Shown here one piece after another: positions 17,112 through 24,534 of a DNA stretch of 47,490 bases. The notes below the pieces were generated by a model. It did no database searches, was not told where the DNA came from, and saw only the letters and a list, made by a program, of their open reading frames with translations. How positions within the stretch are numbered: position 1 is the first letter of the stretch; every line of letters begins with the position of its first letter. A program made the translations under genes and the position numbers. The stretch is from the NCBI GenBank assembly GCA_910579275.1, contig CAJTTO010000033.1, positions 1-47,490 on the forward strand, given 5' to 3'. The stretch is from an uncultured Lachnospiraceae bacterium (GTDB lineage Bacteria > Bacillota > Clostridia > Lachnospirales > Lachnospiraceae).

Positions 17112-17140
17112 AGTATAACACAACAGAGAAAGTTTGTAAA
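17112..17140 (-). promoter_or_regulatory. pheA promoter
   Basis: On the minus strand, TTTACA (17140-17135), a 17-nt spacer and TATACT (17117-17112) form a sigma-A promoter with a start near 17105, giving a ~48-nt 5' leader before pheA. Confidence 0.7.
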
Positions 17141-17238
17141 AAAATTATCAAGAATTCTTTCAATTTTCGTTCAAATTCATTATAATATTTCTAGGGCGTG
17201 TTTGACAGCAAAAAATAAATGGTTTAAGGGGGAATATT

Positions 17239-18279
17239 ATGAAACGAAAAATCATTATCTCAATCTGCATTATCTGCATCGTACTCGTATGCGCAGGTCT
17301 TGCCGTCACAAATTATATGATGAACAGAATACCAAAAAATCCGGAAGGCACAGTCGGAAACACTTCTGGAAATTTATACAACAATGGACTTTTCTGTGAA
17401 AGTGAAGGGTATGTGTACTTTGCAAACGCATATGACTCCAACGCACTCTACTGTATGAAGCCTGATGAAACCGAAATGAAAAAAATGGTCTATACAGAAG
17501 TCGCCAGTCTCAATGCGGACAGCAAATTTCTGTATTACTATCAGGGTGGTTCCGGAAGCGGAACCGGAACAGGGCTTGGCTTTATGATAAGCACTACCGG
17601 CGTGTACCGCGCTTCCAAAAAGGATCCCAGCAATGCCGCCTGTCTTGACCGCGTGAACGGAAAATACGTTCTATTGGCGGACAATGACGTGTACTATACG
17701 AATTCAGGCGATGAAGTGTCCCTGCGAAAAGCCTCGATAGACGGCAAAACCAAGGAGACACTCCTATCACTGGATATCCTTCCCGTAAGTGTGCAGAACT
17801 CCACGTTCTATTATATGAACAATGAAAAGGATCTGCACTTGATGGCGCTCGATCTCAAAACAAAAACCTCGCGTCAGGTACTTGCGGAGGACGTGTATAT
17901 GCCAATCATAGAAGGCAGCACGGTCTATGGGATTGATGTCCACGACAATTACTCGCTTGTCCGCATAGACACTACCAGCGGAACCAAGACACTGCTCGAC
18001 AACAGCAGGGTCGACATGCTCAATGCCGCGGACGGCTACATTTATTATCAGACCTCCGGGGATACCCCGCAGTTAAAGCGTATCCGCCGTGACGGCACGG
18101 GCATGGAAGTCGTTGCCGAAGGTACATACACCAACATCAACGCCACCTCGCAGTACGTATATTTTACAAAGTTTGGTTCAGCCATGCCCGTATACAAAAC
18201 TTCTGTTTCCGGGCCTGTCAATGTCACTACGTTTGATGCTGCTTCCCAGGCAGCCACGCAGAATATGGGGAAAAAGTAA
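17239..18279 (+). CDS. Membrane-anchored DUF5050 protein
   Basis: The 346-residue protein has a short basic N-terminus and one hydrophobic signal-anchor (residues 5-27, IISICIICIVLVCAGLAV). The extracytoplasmic part contains repeated strand motifs of the YFAN.YDSNALYCM, YYTNSGDEVSLRKASIDG, YYMNNEKDLHLMAL and YYQTSGDTPQLKRIRRDG kind, consistent with the beta-propeller-like DUF5050 domain. Function is unknown; such domains often sit in cell-envelope proteins. AAGGGGG lies 7 nt before the ATG. A TATAAT at 17181-17186, with a weak TTTCAA 17 nt upstream, may be the promoter, facing away from pheA. A possible terminator hairpin follows the stop codon. Confidence 0.85.
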   Translation: MKRKIIISICIICIVLVCAGLAVTNYMMNRIPKNPEGTVGNTSGNLYNNGLFCESEGYVYFANAYDSNALYCMKPDETEMKKMVYTEVASLNADSKFLYYYQGGSGSGTGTGLGFMISTTGVYRASKKDPSNAACLDRVNGKYVLLADNDVYYTNSGDEVSLRKASIDGKTKETLLSLDILPVSVQNSTFYYMNNEKDLHLMALDLKTKTSRQVLAEDVYMPIIEGSTVYGIDVHDNYSLVRIDTTSGTKTLLDNSRVDMLNAADGYIYYQTSGDTPQLKRIRRDGTGMEVVAEGTYTNINATSQYVYFTKFGSAMPVYKTSVSGPVNVTTFDAASQAATQNMGKK

Positions 18280-18316
18280 AAGACTGTAGCAAAGTGAATA
18301 AAGGCATTCAATGAAT

Positions 18317-18379
18317 AAGGTAAAGGATAACTGGTTATGCTGACAGCATGAGAAAACAAATTATTCCTTTACCTTTTTT
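18317..18379 (+). terminator. Long hairpin with T-tract after DUF5050 gene
   Basis: AAGGTAAAGGATAA (18317-18330) pairs with TTATTCCTTTACCTT (18361-18375), with one bulged T, followed by four T. It acts as a terminator for the DUF5050 gene in appearance, but the loop and 3' arm overlap the first codons of the next open frame, so it could instead be an attenuator for that gene. Confidence 0.6.
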
Positions 18380-18782
18380 ATGTACTTTCAATCATTTTAT
18401 AAAGTGCGGAACCATTGGCTGGTGCATGGAAATCACGTTTACTGCCCTCGGCGCACTTCGAAGGCGCGAGCTTCCGCTTATGGGGCAGACCTCTCTGTGG
18501 ATGTTTCCCATCTATGGCAGCGCAGCCTTTTTCCGACCAGTATTTGCACGTCTAAAAAATTGCGGTCTATTCTTTCGGGGCACTGTCTATGCACTCTCAA
18601 TTTTTGGTGCGGAGTATGCCAGCGGCCGCCTTTTGGAAAAACATGATCTGTGCCCTTGGAATTACAACCGCCACCATTGGCATGTCAACGGGCTCATCCG
18701 TCTAGACTATTTTCCGTTTTGGTTTCTCGCCGGACTTTTGTTTGAAAAACTGCTTACCCCAAAACAGGAATCAGGAAAATAG
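18348..18782 (+). CDS. CmpB-like putative ABC transporter membrane protein
   Basis: The 144-residue frame matches the small membrane family called putative ABC-transporter type IV / CmpB (PF06541 type). It has GTIGWCMEITFTALGAL at the first helix, a PIYG motif (SLWMFPIYGSAAFF), a central helix near 75-92 with GAEYASGRLLEK, the characteristic CPWNY, and the C-terminal RLDYFPFWFLAGLLFE helix. Function is unproven. No ribosome site precedes the only available ATG (18348), which lies in the loop of a hairpin, so the first ~12 residues are uncertain. It ends 17 nt before the stop of the convergent carboxypeptidase gene. Confidence 0.75.
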   Translation: MRKQIIPLPFLCTFNHFIKCGTIGWCMEITFTALGALRRRELPLMGQTSLWMFPIYGSAAFFRPVFARLKNCGLFFRGTVYALSIFGAEYASGRLLEKHDLCPWNYNRHHWHVNGLIRLDYFPFWFLAGLLFEKLLTPKQESGK

Positions 18783-18799
18783 ATACGTCAAACGGCCAA

Positions 18800-20005
18800 T
18801 TACTCGTCATGGGGCAGAAACTGCTGGTATAATTTCACATGATCATAGATGCATGGCCAGCTGCCTGTGGACTGTGCCGTCACACAGATATATTCTTTTC
18901 CGTCGCTGCCGACCGCCAGACTTGCCGCACAGCTCTTTGATTGTTCCACATACCCCGTTTTGGCACAGAGCACTTCGCCGTATGTCTCTTTATCCTCAAT
19001 CCGCCGCAAAAACCAGTTGGACAGGATAATTCCCTCCGGATGCTCCGTCGTAGCGGATGTCGTATACGTGTGCGCGGAAAGAACCTTCCGGCAAAAGCTG
19101 TTGTCACATGCCGCCTTCAACATGACAGCGATGTCATAAGCCGTGCTGTAATGATTCTGGTCATAAAGTCCCACACAGTTTGTAAAATGGGACGTTTGTG
19201 ACAGCCCCAGCTCATCAATCTTCTGATTCATCAGCTTCACAAACTCTTCCTGCGAACCTGAGACATATATGGCGAGCGCCAGCGCGGCATCCCCTCCTGA
19301 CGGAAGCACTGTACCGTAAAATAAATCGCTCAGCGTGACGCGCTCTCCGACATCAAATCCGGCATTGCTGCATTCATTGATAAAACTAAAATCGGTAATA
19401 TCAATTGTGATTTCAAACGTATCATCCAGATTGGTAATATGCTCCGCCGCGACTAGTATGGTGAGAATCTTTGTCATCGATGCCGGATTAATGCGTGCCC
19501 CGGCATCCTTCTGACCTAATATACGCTTTGCCTCCACATCTATAAAAATACCGTTTTGGCTCACAACCTCGCTGTGAAACGGTTTTGTCCCCTCGTCGGC
19601 TTTCGCGTTGAGCGGCGGCTCGCTGCTTTTTCCCCCCACTGTTTGAAGCGGAAGGGCATTGATGTCCGCTATCTGTGCAGCAATCCTGTCCACAATAATG
19701 TCGCCGACATAACATCCCGCCACATTCACAACCGATTTTTGCTCCTTCTGGGAGGCATTTGCCTCCGTCTCCGCTTGTTTTTCAGGTTCTTTTGGTGCCC
19801 TGCTGTTTTTTACCAGCTTTCCGACTCCCATGACCACAAGCAAAATACATACTGCCAAAGCGGCCGCACATGGAATAAACAGCCTGCGGATCTGCTCCTG
19901 CTGCTTTTTCCTGCGCCGCATTTCCTCTATTCTCTTTTTTCTGTTCGCGCTGCGTTCCTGTTCGCTCTGTCTCTCTGACTCTATATTGTTTATTTCATCT
20001 ATCAT
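18800..20005 (-). CDS. Serine-type D-Ala-D-Ala carboxypeptidase (S11), membrane-anchored
   Basis: The 401-residue penicillin-binding protein has a ~40-residue cytoplasmic segment rich in Arg, Lys, Glu and Gln, a single TM helix (FIPCAAALAVCILLVVMGVG, about 43-62), a linker, and a DacA-type catalytic domain. The three active-site motifs are visible: SMTK (catalytic Ser, about residue 165), SGG in LPSGGDAALALA in the SxN position, and KTG in CAKTGYV. It trims the terminal D-Ala of peptidoglycan stems. A long charged N-terminus before the TM is unusual, since most DacA proteins have a cleaved signal peptide and a C-terminal anchor. AGGGAAG lies 6 nt before ATG 20005; a longer in-frame start 19 codons upstream has no such site. 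Confidence 0.92.
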   Translation of the reverse strand: MIDEINNIESERQSEQERSANRKKRIEEMRRRKKQQEQIRRLFIPCAAALAVCILLVVMGVGKLVKNSRAPKEPEKQAETEANASQKEQKSVVNVAGCYVGDIIVDRIAAQIADINALPLQTVGGKSSEPPLNAKADEGTKPFHSEVVSQNGIFIDVEAKRILGQKDAGARINPASMTKILTILVAAEHITNLDDTFEITIDITDFSFINECSNAGFDVGERVTLSDLFYGTVLPSGGDAALALAIYVSGSQEEFVKLMNQKIDELGLSQTSHFTNCVGLYDQNHYSTAYDIAVMLKAACDNSFCRKVLSAHTYTTSATTEHPEGIILSNWFLRRIEDKETYGEVLCAKTGYVEQSKSCAASLAVGSDGKEYICVTAQSTGSWPCIYDHVKLYQQFLPHDE

Positions 20006-20132
20006 ATCGTTCTTCCCTGTCAATTTAATTCGTGCCTGCCTTTCTTGTAAACCGAAAAGCACACTTAAAAATTATTATACACGACTCTGAGTCATTTGTC
20101 CTAAATTTTGTGTGTGAAAATAGATTTTTTTC

Positions 20133-20161
20133 TTGAAAGCTTGTACCCGATATGATATTAT
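20133..20161 (+). promoter_or_regulatory. pyrBI promoter
   Basis: TTGAAA (20133-20138), a 17-nt spacer and TATTAT (20156-20161) form a near-consensus sigma-A promoter with a start near 20168. The transcript therefore has a ~195-nt leader before pyrB. Confidence 0.75.
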
Positions 20162-20199
20162 ATCAAAAGTATCAGTTCGATGAATGGGAGGAAAAGCAT

Positions 20200-20280
20200 A
20201 TGTTTCACACTTCGTATCAATTTATTTTTGATTTTTCTTTCCATTTTCAGACAGTTTATTTTCATATTTGTACAATTTAG
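20200..20280 (+). CDS. Putative pyrBI leader peptide (pyrL-like)
   Basis: A 26-codon ORF starts at ATG 20200 behind a strong GGGAGG (8 nt spacing) and ends at TAG 20278-20280. Seven of 26 residues are Phe, and 35 of the last 60 bases before the stop are T, so the transcript is very U-rich. The stop lies 3 nt before a hairpin followed by a T-tract. In E. coli and Salmonella, pyrL works the same way: at low UTP the polymerase pauses in U-runs, the ribosome catches up, and the terminator cannot form. The architecture is seen directly; the function is inferred. It is unrelated in sequence to E. coli PyrL. Confidence 0.65.
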   Translation: MFHTSYQFIFDFSFHFQTVYFHICTI

Positions 20281-20283
20281 CGT

Positions 20284-20307
20284 AAGAGAATTTATTTCTC
20301 TTTTTTT
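20284..20307 (+). terminator. Attenuator-type terminator upstream of pyrB
   Basis: AAGAGAA (20284-20290), a 5-nt loop and TTCTCTT (20296-20302) form a 7-bp stem, followed by five more T. It begins 3 nt after the leader stop codon, so a terminating ribosome would cover the 5' arm. The stem is AT-rich and modest in stability. No PyrR-binding loop is recognised here. Confidence 0.6.
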
Positions 20308-20361
20308 GTGCGCCAACGTACACAAATATACCAGCCACATCAATTCATATAGGAGGTTTCT

Positions 20362-21276
20362 ATGAGACATTTAATGAGTCCGCTTGATTTTTCCACAGAG
20401 GAACTGGACAGGCTTTTTACCCTCGCGGAGGATATTGCAAATAACCCTTCCAGATACGCACACGCCTGTGAAGGCAAAAAGCTTGCCACCTGCTTTTATG
20501 AGCCAAGCACACGCACACGCTTAAGCTTTGAGTCCGCCATGTTAAATCTGGGCGGAAGTGTCCTTGGTTTTTCCGATGCAAACTCCTCGTCTGCCTCCAA
20601 AGGCGAGAGCGTGTCGGACACAATCCGCGTTATTTCTTGTTTTGCCGACATCTGCGCCATGCGCCATCCAAAGGAGGGTGCGCCCATGGTAGCTGCTTCC
20701 CGCTCCTCCATTCCGGTTATCAACGCAGGAGACGGCGGCCACCAGCACCCTACACAGACGCTTACCGACCTCCTGACCATACGCGCCATCAAAAAACGCC
20801 TTGACAACTTTACGATTGGTCTTTGCGGCGACCTCAAATTCGGGCGTACTGTCCACTCGCTAATCAATGCCCTTGTGCGCTATGATAATATACATTTTGT
20901 GTTTATTTCACCGGAAGAGCTTACCATTCCCGACTATATTATCGAGATGCTGCGGGACAAAAACGTCTCCTTTCAGGAAGTCAGAAAACTTGAGGAAGTC
21001 ATGCCCGACCTAGACATTCTGTACATGACCAGAGTTCAGAAGGAACGCTTTTTCAATGAGGAAGACTATGTCCGGTTAAAGGACTACTATATCCTTGACA
21101 AAGAAAAAATGGAACTGGCGAAATCCGATATGATTGTCCTGCACCCGCTTCCGCGCGTCAATGAAATTTCTGTCGAGGTTGATGACGACCCAAGGGCAGT
21201 CTACTTCCGTCAGGTACAATATGGCGTATATGTACGCATGGCACTGCTGCTGACACTGTTAGAAATCGAAATATAG
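20362..21276 (+). CDS. pyrB: Aspartate carbamoyltransferase catalytic subunit
   Basis: The enzyme condenses carbamoyl phosphate with aspartate, the committed step of pyrimidine synthesis. The 304-residue protein has the carbamoyl-phosphate loop STRTRLSFESAM (about residues 50-61), the SSSASKGES loop, HPTQTLTDLLTI (about 132) and HPLPRVNEI (about 255), all standard. AGGAGG lies 6 nt before the ATG. It is followed after 16 nt by pyrI, so the enzyme is the allosteric class B type and not the Bacillus-type lone trimer. Expression is probably controlled by the leader peptide and attenuator upstream. Confidence 0.98.
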   Translation: MRHLMSPLDFSTEELDRLFTLAEDIANNPSRYAHACEGKKLATCFYEPSTRTRLSFESAMLNLGGSVLGFSDANSSSASKGESVSDTIRVISCFADICAMRHPKEGAPMVAASRSSIPVINAGDGGHQHPTQTLTDLLTIRAIKKRLDNFTIGLCGDLKFGRTVHSLINALVRYDNIHFVFISPEELTIPDYIIEMLRDKNVSFQEVRKLEEVMPDLDILYMTRVQKERFFNEEDYVRLKDYYILDKEKMELAKSDMIVLHPLPRVNEISVEVDDDPRAVYFRQVQYGVYVRMALLLTLLEIEI

Positions 21277-21292
21277 AAGGAGGGAATGTGGT

Positions 21293-21736
21293 ATGTTAAA
21301 TGTAGGAAGAATCGAAGAAGGCTTTGTCCTTGACCATATAAAAGCCGGAAAAAGCATGAGTATCTACAAGCATCTGGGGCTTGACAAGCTTGACTGCACC
21401 GTTGCAATCATCAAAAACGCGAGAAGCGACAAGATGGGAAAAAAGGATATTCTCAAAGTTGAGTGTGACATCAATACACTAAACCTTGACATTTTAGGAT
21501 TTCTTGACCACAACATCACCGTCAATGTCGTCAAGAACTGTGAGATTGTCCAGAAGCTTCCCCTATCCCTTCCAAAAGAGATAAAAAATGTGCTGAAGTG
21601 CAAAAATCCACGCTGTATCACATCCATCGAGCAGGAACTGCCGCACATATTTGTGCTGACGGATGAGACAAAGGAAATTTACCGCTGCAAATACTGCGAA
21701 GAAAAATACGGCAGCAAGGATTCCTTTAAAATATAA
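21293..21736 (+). CDS. pyrI: Aspartate carbamoyltransferase regulatory subunit
   Basis: The 147-residue subunit binds CTP/ATP and joins catalytic trimers. The N-terminal nucleotide-binding domain starts with MLNVGRIEEGFVLDHIKAG, and the C-terminal zinc domain has four Cys in CKNPRC and CKYC (about 103, 108, 133, 136), which bind the structural zinc. The length is normal. AGGAGGG precedes the ATG and the gene is followed by a strong terminator. Confidence 0.98.
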   Translation: MLNVGRIEEGFVLDHIKAGKSMSIYKHLGLDKLDCTVAIIKNARSDKMGKKDILKVECDINTLNLDILGFLDHNITVNVVKNCEIVQKLPLSLPKEIKNVLKCKNPRCITSIEQELPHIFVLTDETKEIYRCKYCEEKYGSKDSFKI

Positions 21737-21745
21737 AAAATTTAA

Positions 21746-21779
21746 GCGCAGGGGAGAATCGTTTCCCCTGCGCGTTTTA
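21746..21779. terminator. Bidirectional terminator between pyrI and CobW-like gene
   Basis: GCGCAGGGGA (21746-21755) and TCCCCTGCGC (21764-21773) form a perfect 10-bp stem. It is followed by GTTTT on the plus strand and by TTAAATTTTTT on the minus strand, so it can serve both convergent genes. It overlaps the stop codon of the minus-strand gene. Confidence 0.85.
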
Positions 21780-22709
21780 TGAGAAATTCAGTATTTCATC
21801 CTTCGGCTTTTTCGTCGGCTCCACACTGACAGCGTGAAGCACCGGCCCCTCGCCGTTATAGTCTTTCCAAAATTCCTTATGGACAATGGCTGTCACTTCC
21901 ACCCAGTCTTTGTTGGCAAGTTCACTGCACTTATCGTATTTGCACGCATATCCCAGAAATGCCATGTCATCTGCACAGCAGGTCATTGCCATTCTCCCCG
22001 GAACAAAATATTCGTCATTGCTGTTTTCCGGTTTCAGAACCATTGCCTTGAATTTGATGGTCTTACCAAGATAGCGGTCAAGATTATCCATGGCATCCAG
22101 ATAAAAAATGCCATAGCCATAATCATCCAAATCCAGCTTTTCATCCTTTAAATCGTATGGCAGGTCTTCCTCAAAAATCTGGCTGACTTCGCCGTCCTTA
22201 TCCTCAAAAATAATCTCTGCCTGCGGATTGACAGCCTTTACGTTTCTTTTGAAACTGCTCAGCTGGTCTGTCAGTCCGTCACAGCGGTTAAAGATAATCA
22301 GCTCCGACTTCCGAATCATCTCTGCCAGAAGCGAGCGCATATTGGTATAATAGTTCTGAAAGGTCGCTGCATCTATCGTCGTAATCTGCTGCTCAACTTT
22401 CCAGTGCCATGGCAATTTCAGGTTCTTAAAATTCCACATGCCGTTGTACTCAATAATGATGCGTTCCGGCTTATACTTCTTTTCCAGCTCAATCAAATTG
22501 GAAGCAGTCATCTGCTCCTCTTCGTCCACCACTTCCGCGATGGTGCGGCTTCGTTTCAGGATGTCCTCGTCATACTCTGTATCGCCCTCCTCGCACAATA
22601 TCAGAAGTGTTGTGCCCCTCGTCTGAAAATAGGGCTGTGAAAGTGTATAGGAAATAAACTCCGTCTTTCCACTCTCCAAAAATCCGTTAATAATATATAC
22701 CGGCTTCAT
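21777..22709 (-). CDS. CobW-like GTPase with TIGR03943-type C-terminal domain
   Basis: The 310-residue protein has an N-terminal G3E P-loop GTPase domain (Walker A NGFLESGKTEF, about 8-18; IIEYNG and the guanine-like NRCDG near 170) of the COG0523 type. The canonical CxCC metal motif is not present. Residues ~200-305 (…RMAMTCCADDMAFLGYACKY…DWVEVTAIV…) resemble the C-terminal domain of the TIGR03943/YcgQ (DUF1980) membrane proteins, which are often paired with metal-related COG0523 proteins. I infer a metal-homeostasis role, perhaps zinc. It lies 24 nt downstream of a second, His-rich COG0523 gene, so the two are probably one operon. Confidence 0.85.
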   Translation of the reverse strand: MKPVYIINGFLESGKTEFISYTLSQPYFQTRGTTLLILCEEGDTEYDEDILKRSRTIAEVVDEEEQMTASNLIELEKKYKPERIIIEYNGMWNFKNLKLPWHWKVEQQITTIDAATFQNYYTNMRSLLAEMIRKSELIIFNRCDGLTDQLSSFKRNVKAVNPQAEIIFEDKDGEVSQIFEEDLPYDLKDEKLDLDDYGYGIFYLDAMDNLDRYLGKTIKFKAMVLKPENSNDEYFVPGRMAMTCCADDMAFLGYACKYDKCSELANKDWVEVTAIVHKEFWKDYNGEGPVLHAVSVEPTKKPKDEILNFS

Positions 22710-22733
22710 ATTCTCTCCAATCCTCGCACACGA

Positions 22734-23864
22734 CTATTTGCTGAACAACGCCTTTAAGTTCTCTTCTTTGAGCTCTGCGCCAATCACGCAGATTTTCCCT
22801 GTAACCTCCGCAGCGCCGGCACGCACATTGCACTCTCCCGGAACATAGTCAAAATTGAGCCATGTACCGTCGCCTGATGAAACCATTCCCTTGGCGCGCA
22901 GAATAGTGCCATATTTCTTATCATCCTCAAGCTCCTCCAAAAAGTGCTCCAGCTCTGCTTTTGTATACGCTGCAGGCGTCTCAAATCCCCAGCTTGTGAA
23001 AATATCGTCCGCGTGATGATGGTCATGATGATCATGACATCCACAAGTACAGTCCGCACCGTGGTCATGATGATGGTCATGCTCATCGTGGTCGTGATGA
23101 TGCTCATGCTCACAGTGGTCGTGATGATGCCCATGCTCGTCATGGTCATGTTCACAGTGATCGTGATGATGCTCATGCTCATCGTGGTCGTGATGATGCT
23201 CATGCTCACAGTGGTCGTGCGCTTCATGCATTCTGGCAACTTCTGCCATGAGTTCTGCCTCTAAATCCTTTGCGTTTTCTATCGTTTCAAGAATTTTCCC
23301 GCCGTCAAGCTCGTCCCATGGTGTCGTGATAACCGTCGCTTTCTCATTATGCGCACGAATAATCTCAAGCGCCGCATTCAGTTTGCCCTCGCTGATATCC
23401 GCTGTCCTGCTGAGGATAATTGTGCCTGCATGCGCAATCTGGTTCAGGAAAAACTCGCCAAAATTCTTTGCATACATCTTGCACTTGTTCGCGTCAACGA
23501 CAGCAACCGCACTGTTGAGCTGCGTCTCGACATCCGTGTCCACGTTCTGTACTGCTTTCATCACGTCCGAAAGCTTTCCTACGCCAGAAGGCTCGATTAA
23601 AATTCTCTCAGGATGGTAAGTCTCGATTACCTCCTTCAGAGAACTGCCAAAATCCCCCACAAGCGAGCAGCAGATGCATCCGGAGTTCATCTCCTTGATC
23701 TCAACACCTGCCTCCTTTAAAAAGCCGCCGTCAATGCCAATCTCACCAAACTCATTTTCAATCAGCACCACTTTGGACGCGTCAAGCGCTTCCTTTAAAA
23801 GCTTTTTAATCAGCGTCGTTTTTCCTGCCCCTAAAAATCCGGAGAAGATATCTATCTTTGTCAT
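22734..23864 (-). CDS. His-rich COG0523 GTPase, putative zinc metallochaperone
   Basis: The 376-residue protein is a CobW/ZNG1-type GTPase with Walker A GFLGAGKTTL (about 9-18), the metal-binding CICC motif near residue 65 in NSGCICCSL, and ILSRTADIS as switch or guanine region. Residues ~215-285 are a low-complexity stretch of His, Asp, Glu and Cys that ends in CTCGCHDHHDHHH, a probable metal store or sensor. A C-terminal CobW_C domain (about 290-376) follows. Family members deliver zinc to target enzymes under zinc limitation; the metal is inferred. The usual E-N-E-F-G-E-I-G switch region is present near residue 38. AGGAGG precedes the ATG. Confidence 0.92.
   Translation of the reverse strand: MTKIDIFSGFLGAGKTTLIKKLLKEALDASKVVLIENEFGEIGIDGGFLKEAGVEIKEMNSGCICCSLVGDFGSSLKEVIETYHPERILIEPSGVGKLSDVMKAVQNVDTDVETQLNSAVAVVDANKCKMYAKNFGEFFLNQIAHAGTIILSRTADISEGKLNAALEIIRAHNEKATVITTPWDELDGGKILETIENAKDLEAELMAEVARMHEAHDHCEHEHHHDHDEHEHHHDHCEHDHDEHGHHHDHCEHEHHHDHDEHDHHHDHGADCTCGCHDHHDHHHADDIFTSWGFETPAAYTKAELEHFLEELEDDKKYGTILRAKGMVSSGDGTWLNFDYVPGECNVRAGAAEVTGKICVIGAELKEENLKALFSK
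23010..23225 (-). repeat. Degenerate ~27-bp tandem repeat coding the His-rich segment
   Basis: Blocks resembling GTGGTCGTGATGATGCTCAT recur along this stretch and encode units such as EHEHHHDHD and EHGHHHDHC. The copies are alike in DNA as well as protein, which suggests expansion by slippage or recombination, so length is likely to vary between strains. Confidence 0.7.
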
Positions 23865-23893
23865 TTTGCGAAACCTCCTAAATCGTTTGTCAT

Positions 23894-23909
23894 GCTAAAA
23901 TACATTAGC
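23894..23909. promoter_or_regulatory. Short inverted repeat upstream of His-rich COG0523 gene
   Basis: GCTAA, six bases, TTAGC lies 30 nt before the start codon. It could be a metalloregulator operator, but it does not match a Zur box well. Low confidence. Confidence 0.25.
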
Positions 23910-23983
23910 GTTATCTCTAATTTTTCATCTTATCACAAACCAGCCGAAAATACCACCTATGATATATTAAATTTCAATTAAGT

Positions 23984-24021
23984 CGGTAACCGTTCAGCCT
24001 TCGGGCAAACCACTCCGTTGT
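23984..24021. repeat. Degraded copy of the structured repeat at 41.2 kb
   Basis: GTAACCGTTCAGCCTTCGG here matches GTAACAGTTCAGCCTTCGG at 41234 at 18 of 19 positions. The following AAACCACTCCGTTGT resembles AAACCACTTCGTGGT inside that element. The middle and the distal inverted repeat are missing. It lies just past the 3' end of the dCMP deaminase gene. Confidence 0.55.
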
Positions 24022-24034
24022 TTCGCTTATCCTT

Positions 24035-24523
24035 TTAGCCACGCACATACCATTCAAGCTCGGCAGCGGGTATTTCCTCGTAGTTATCGACACCCTCGCC
24101 TTTTCTCAGATACACGTTCCGGATTCCTGCCTGAATAATCATGCGCGCGCACAGCGGGCACGGTTTTGCCTTGTGCACTGACAAGTCATCCGGATTGATG
24201 CCTGCCAGATACAAATCTGCCCCTAGCGTCTGTTCCCGCGAACAGTTCAGCAGGGCGTTCGCCTCCGCGTGAACCGCCCTGCAGATGGCATATCCCTGCC
24301 CTTGGTGCATATTCATCTCGATGCGCGGACATTCCCCAATGTCGCAGCAGTTTTCAAACCCTCTGGGCGAGCCGTTATAACCGGTCGATATCACTGCGTC
24401 ATCCTTGACAATGACGGCACCGTACTTTCTCTTGATGCAGGTACTTCTGTATGCAAAGTTTTCTGCACAGTTCAAGTACGCATCTATTTTTGAAATTCTT
24501 CTGTTTCTCTCTGGCTTTACCAA
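24035..24523 (-). CDS. Deoxycytidylate (dCMP) deaminase family protein
   Basis: The 162-residue zinc deaminase has the HAEANAL motif (catalytic Glu with zinc His, about residue 85) and PCPLCARMI (two zinc Cys), plus the NGSPRGFENC loop typical of dCMP deaminases of the ComEB type. It supplies dUMP for thymidylate synthesis. The frame begins with TTG, 7 nt after GAGGTG, and no in-frame ATG lies near, so TTG is the likely start. It follows the serine protease gene after 11 nt. Confidence 0.9.
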   Translation of the reverse strand: MVKPERNRRISKIDAYLNCAENFAYRSTCIKRKYGAVIVKDDAVISTGYNGSPRGFENCCDIGECPRIEMNMHQGQGYAICRAVHAEANALLNCSREQTLGADLYLAGINPDDLSVHKAKPCPLCARMIIQAGIRNVYLRKGEGVDNYEEIPAAELEWYVRG

Positions 24524-24534
24524 TTTTATACACC

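Noticed and set aside
18348..18378. Treating the hairpin as proof that the CmpB-like gene is not expressed
   Set aside because: The family match of the following residues is good, so the gene is real even though its start is uncertain.
20180..20365. 61-codon plus-strand frame overlapping the start of pyrB
   Set aside because: It has no ribosome site. The shorter 26-codon frame in another register (20200-20280) has a strong one and ends at the hairpin, so the long frame is a by-product.
23010..23225. Tandem repeats as a possible CRISPR array
   Set aside because: The units are in frame with a coding gene, of period near 27 bp, without unique spacers; they encode a His-rich tract.
22944..23264. 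106-codon plus-strand frame opposite the His tract
   Set aside because: Its Met/Val/Thr-rich composition is the complement of His codons; it has no ribosome site.
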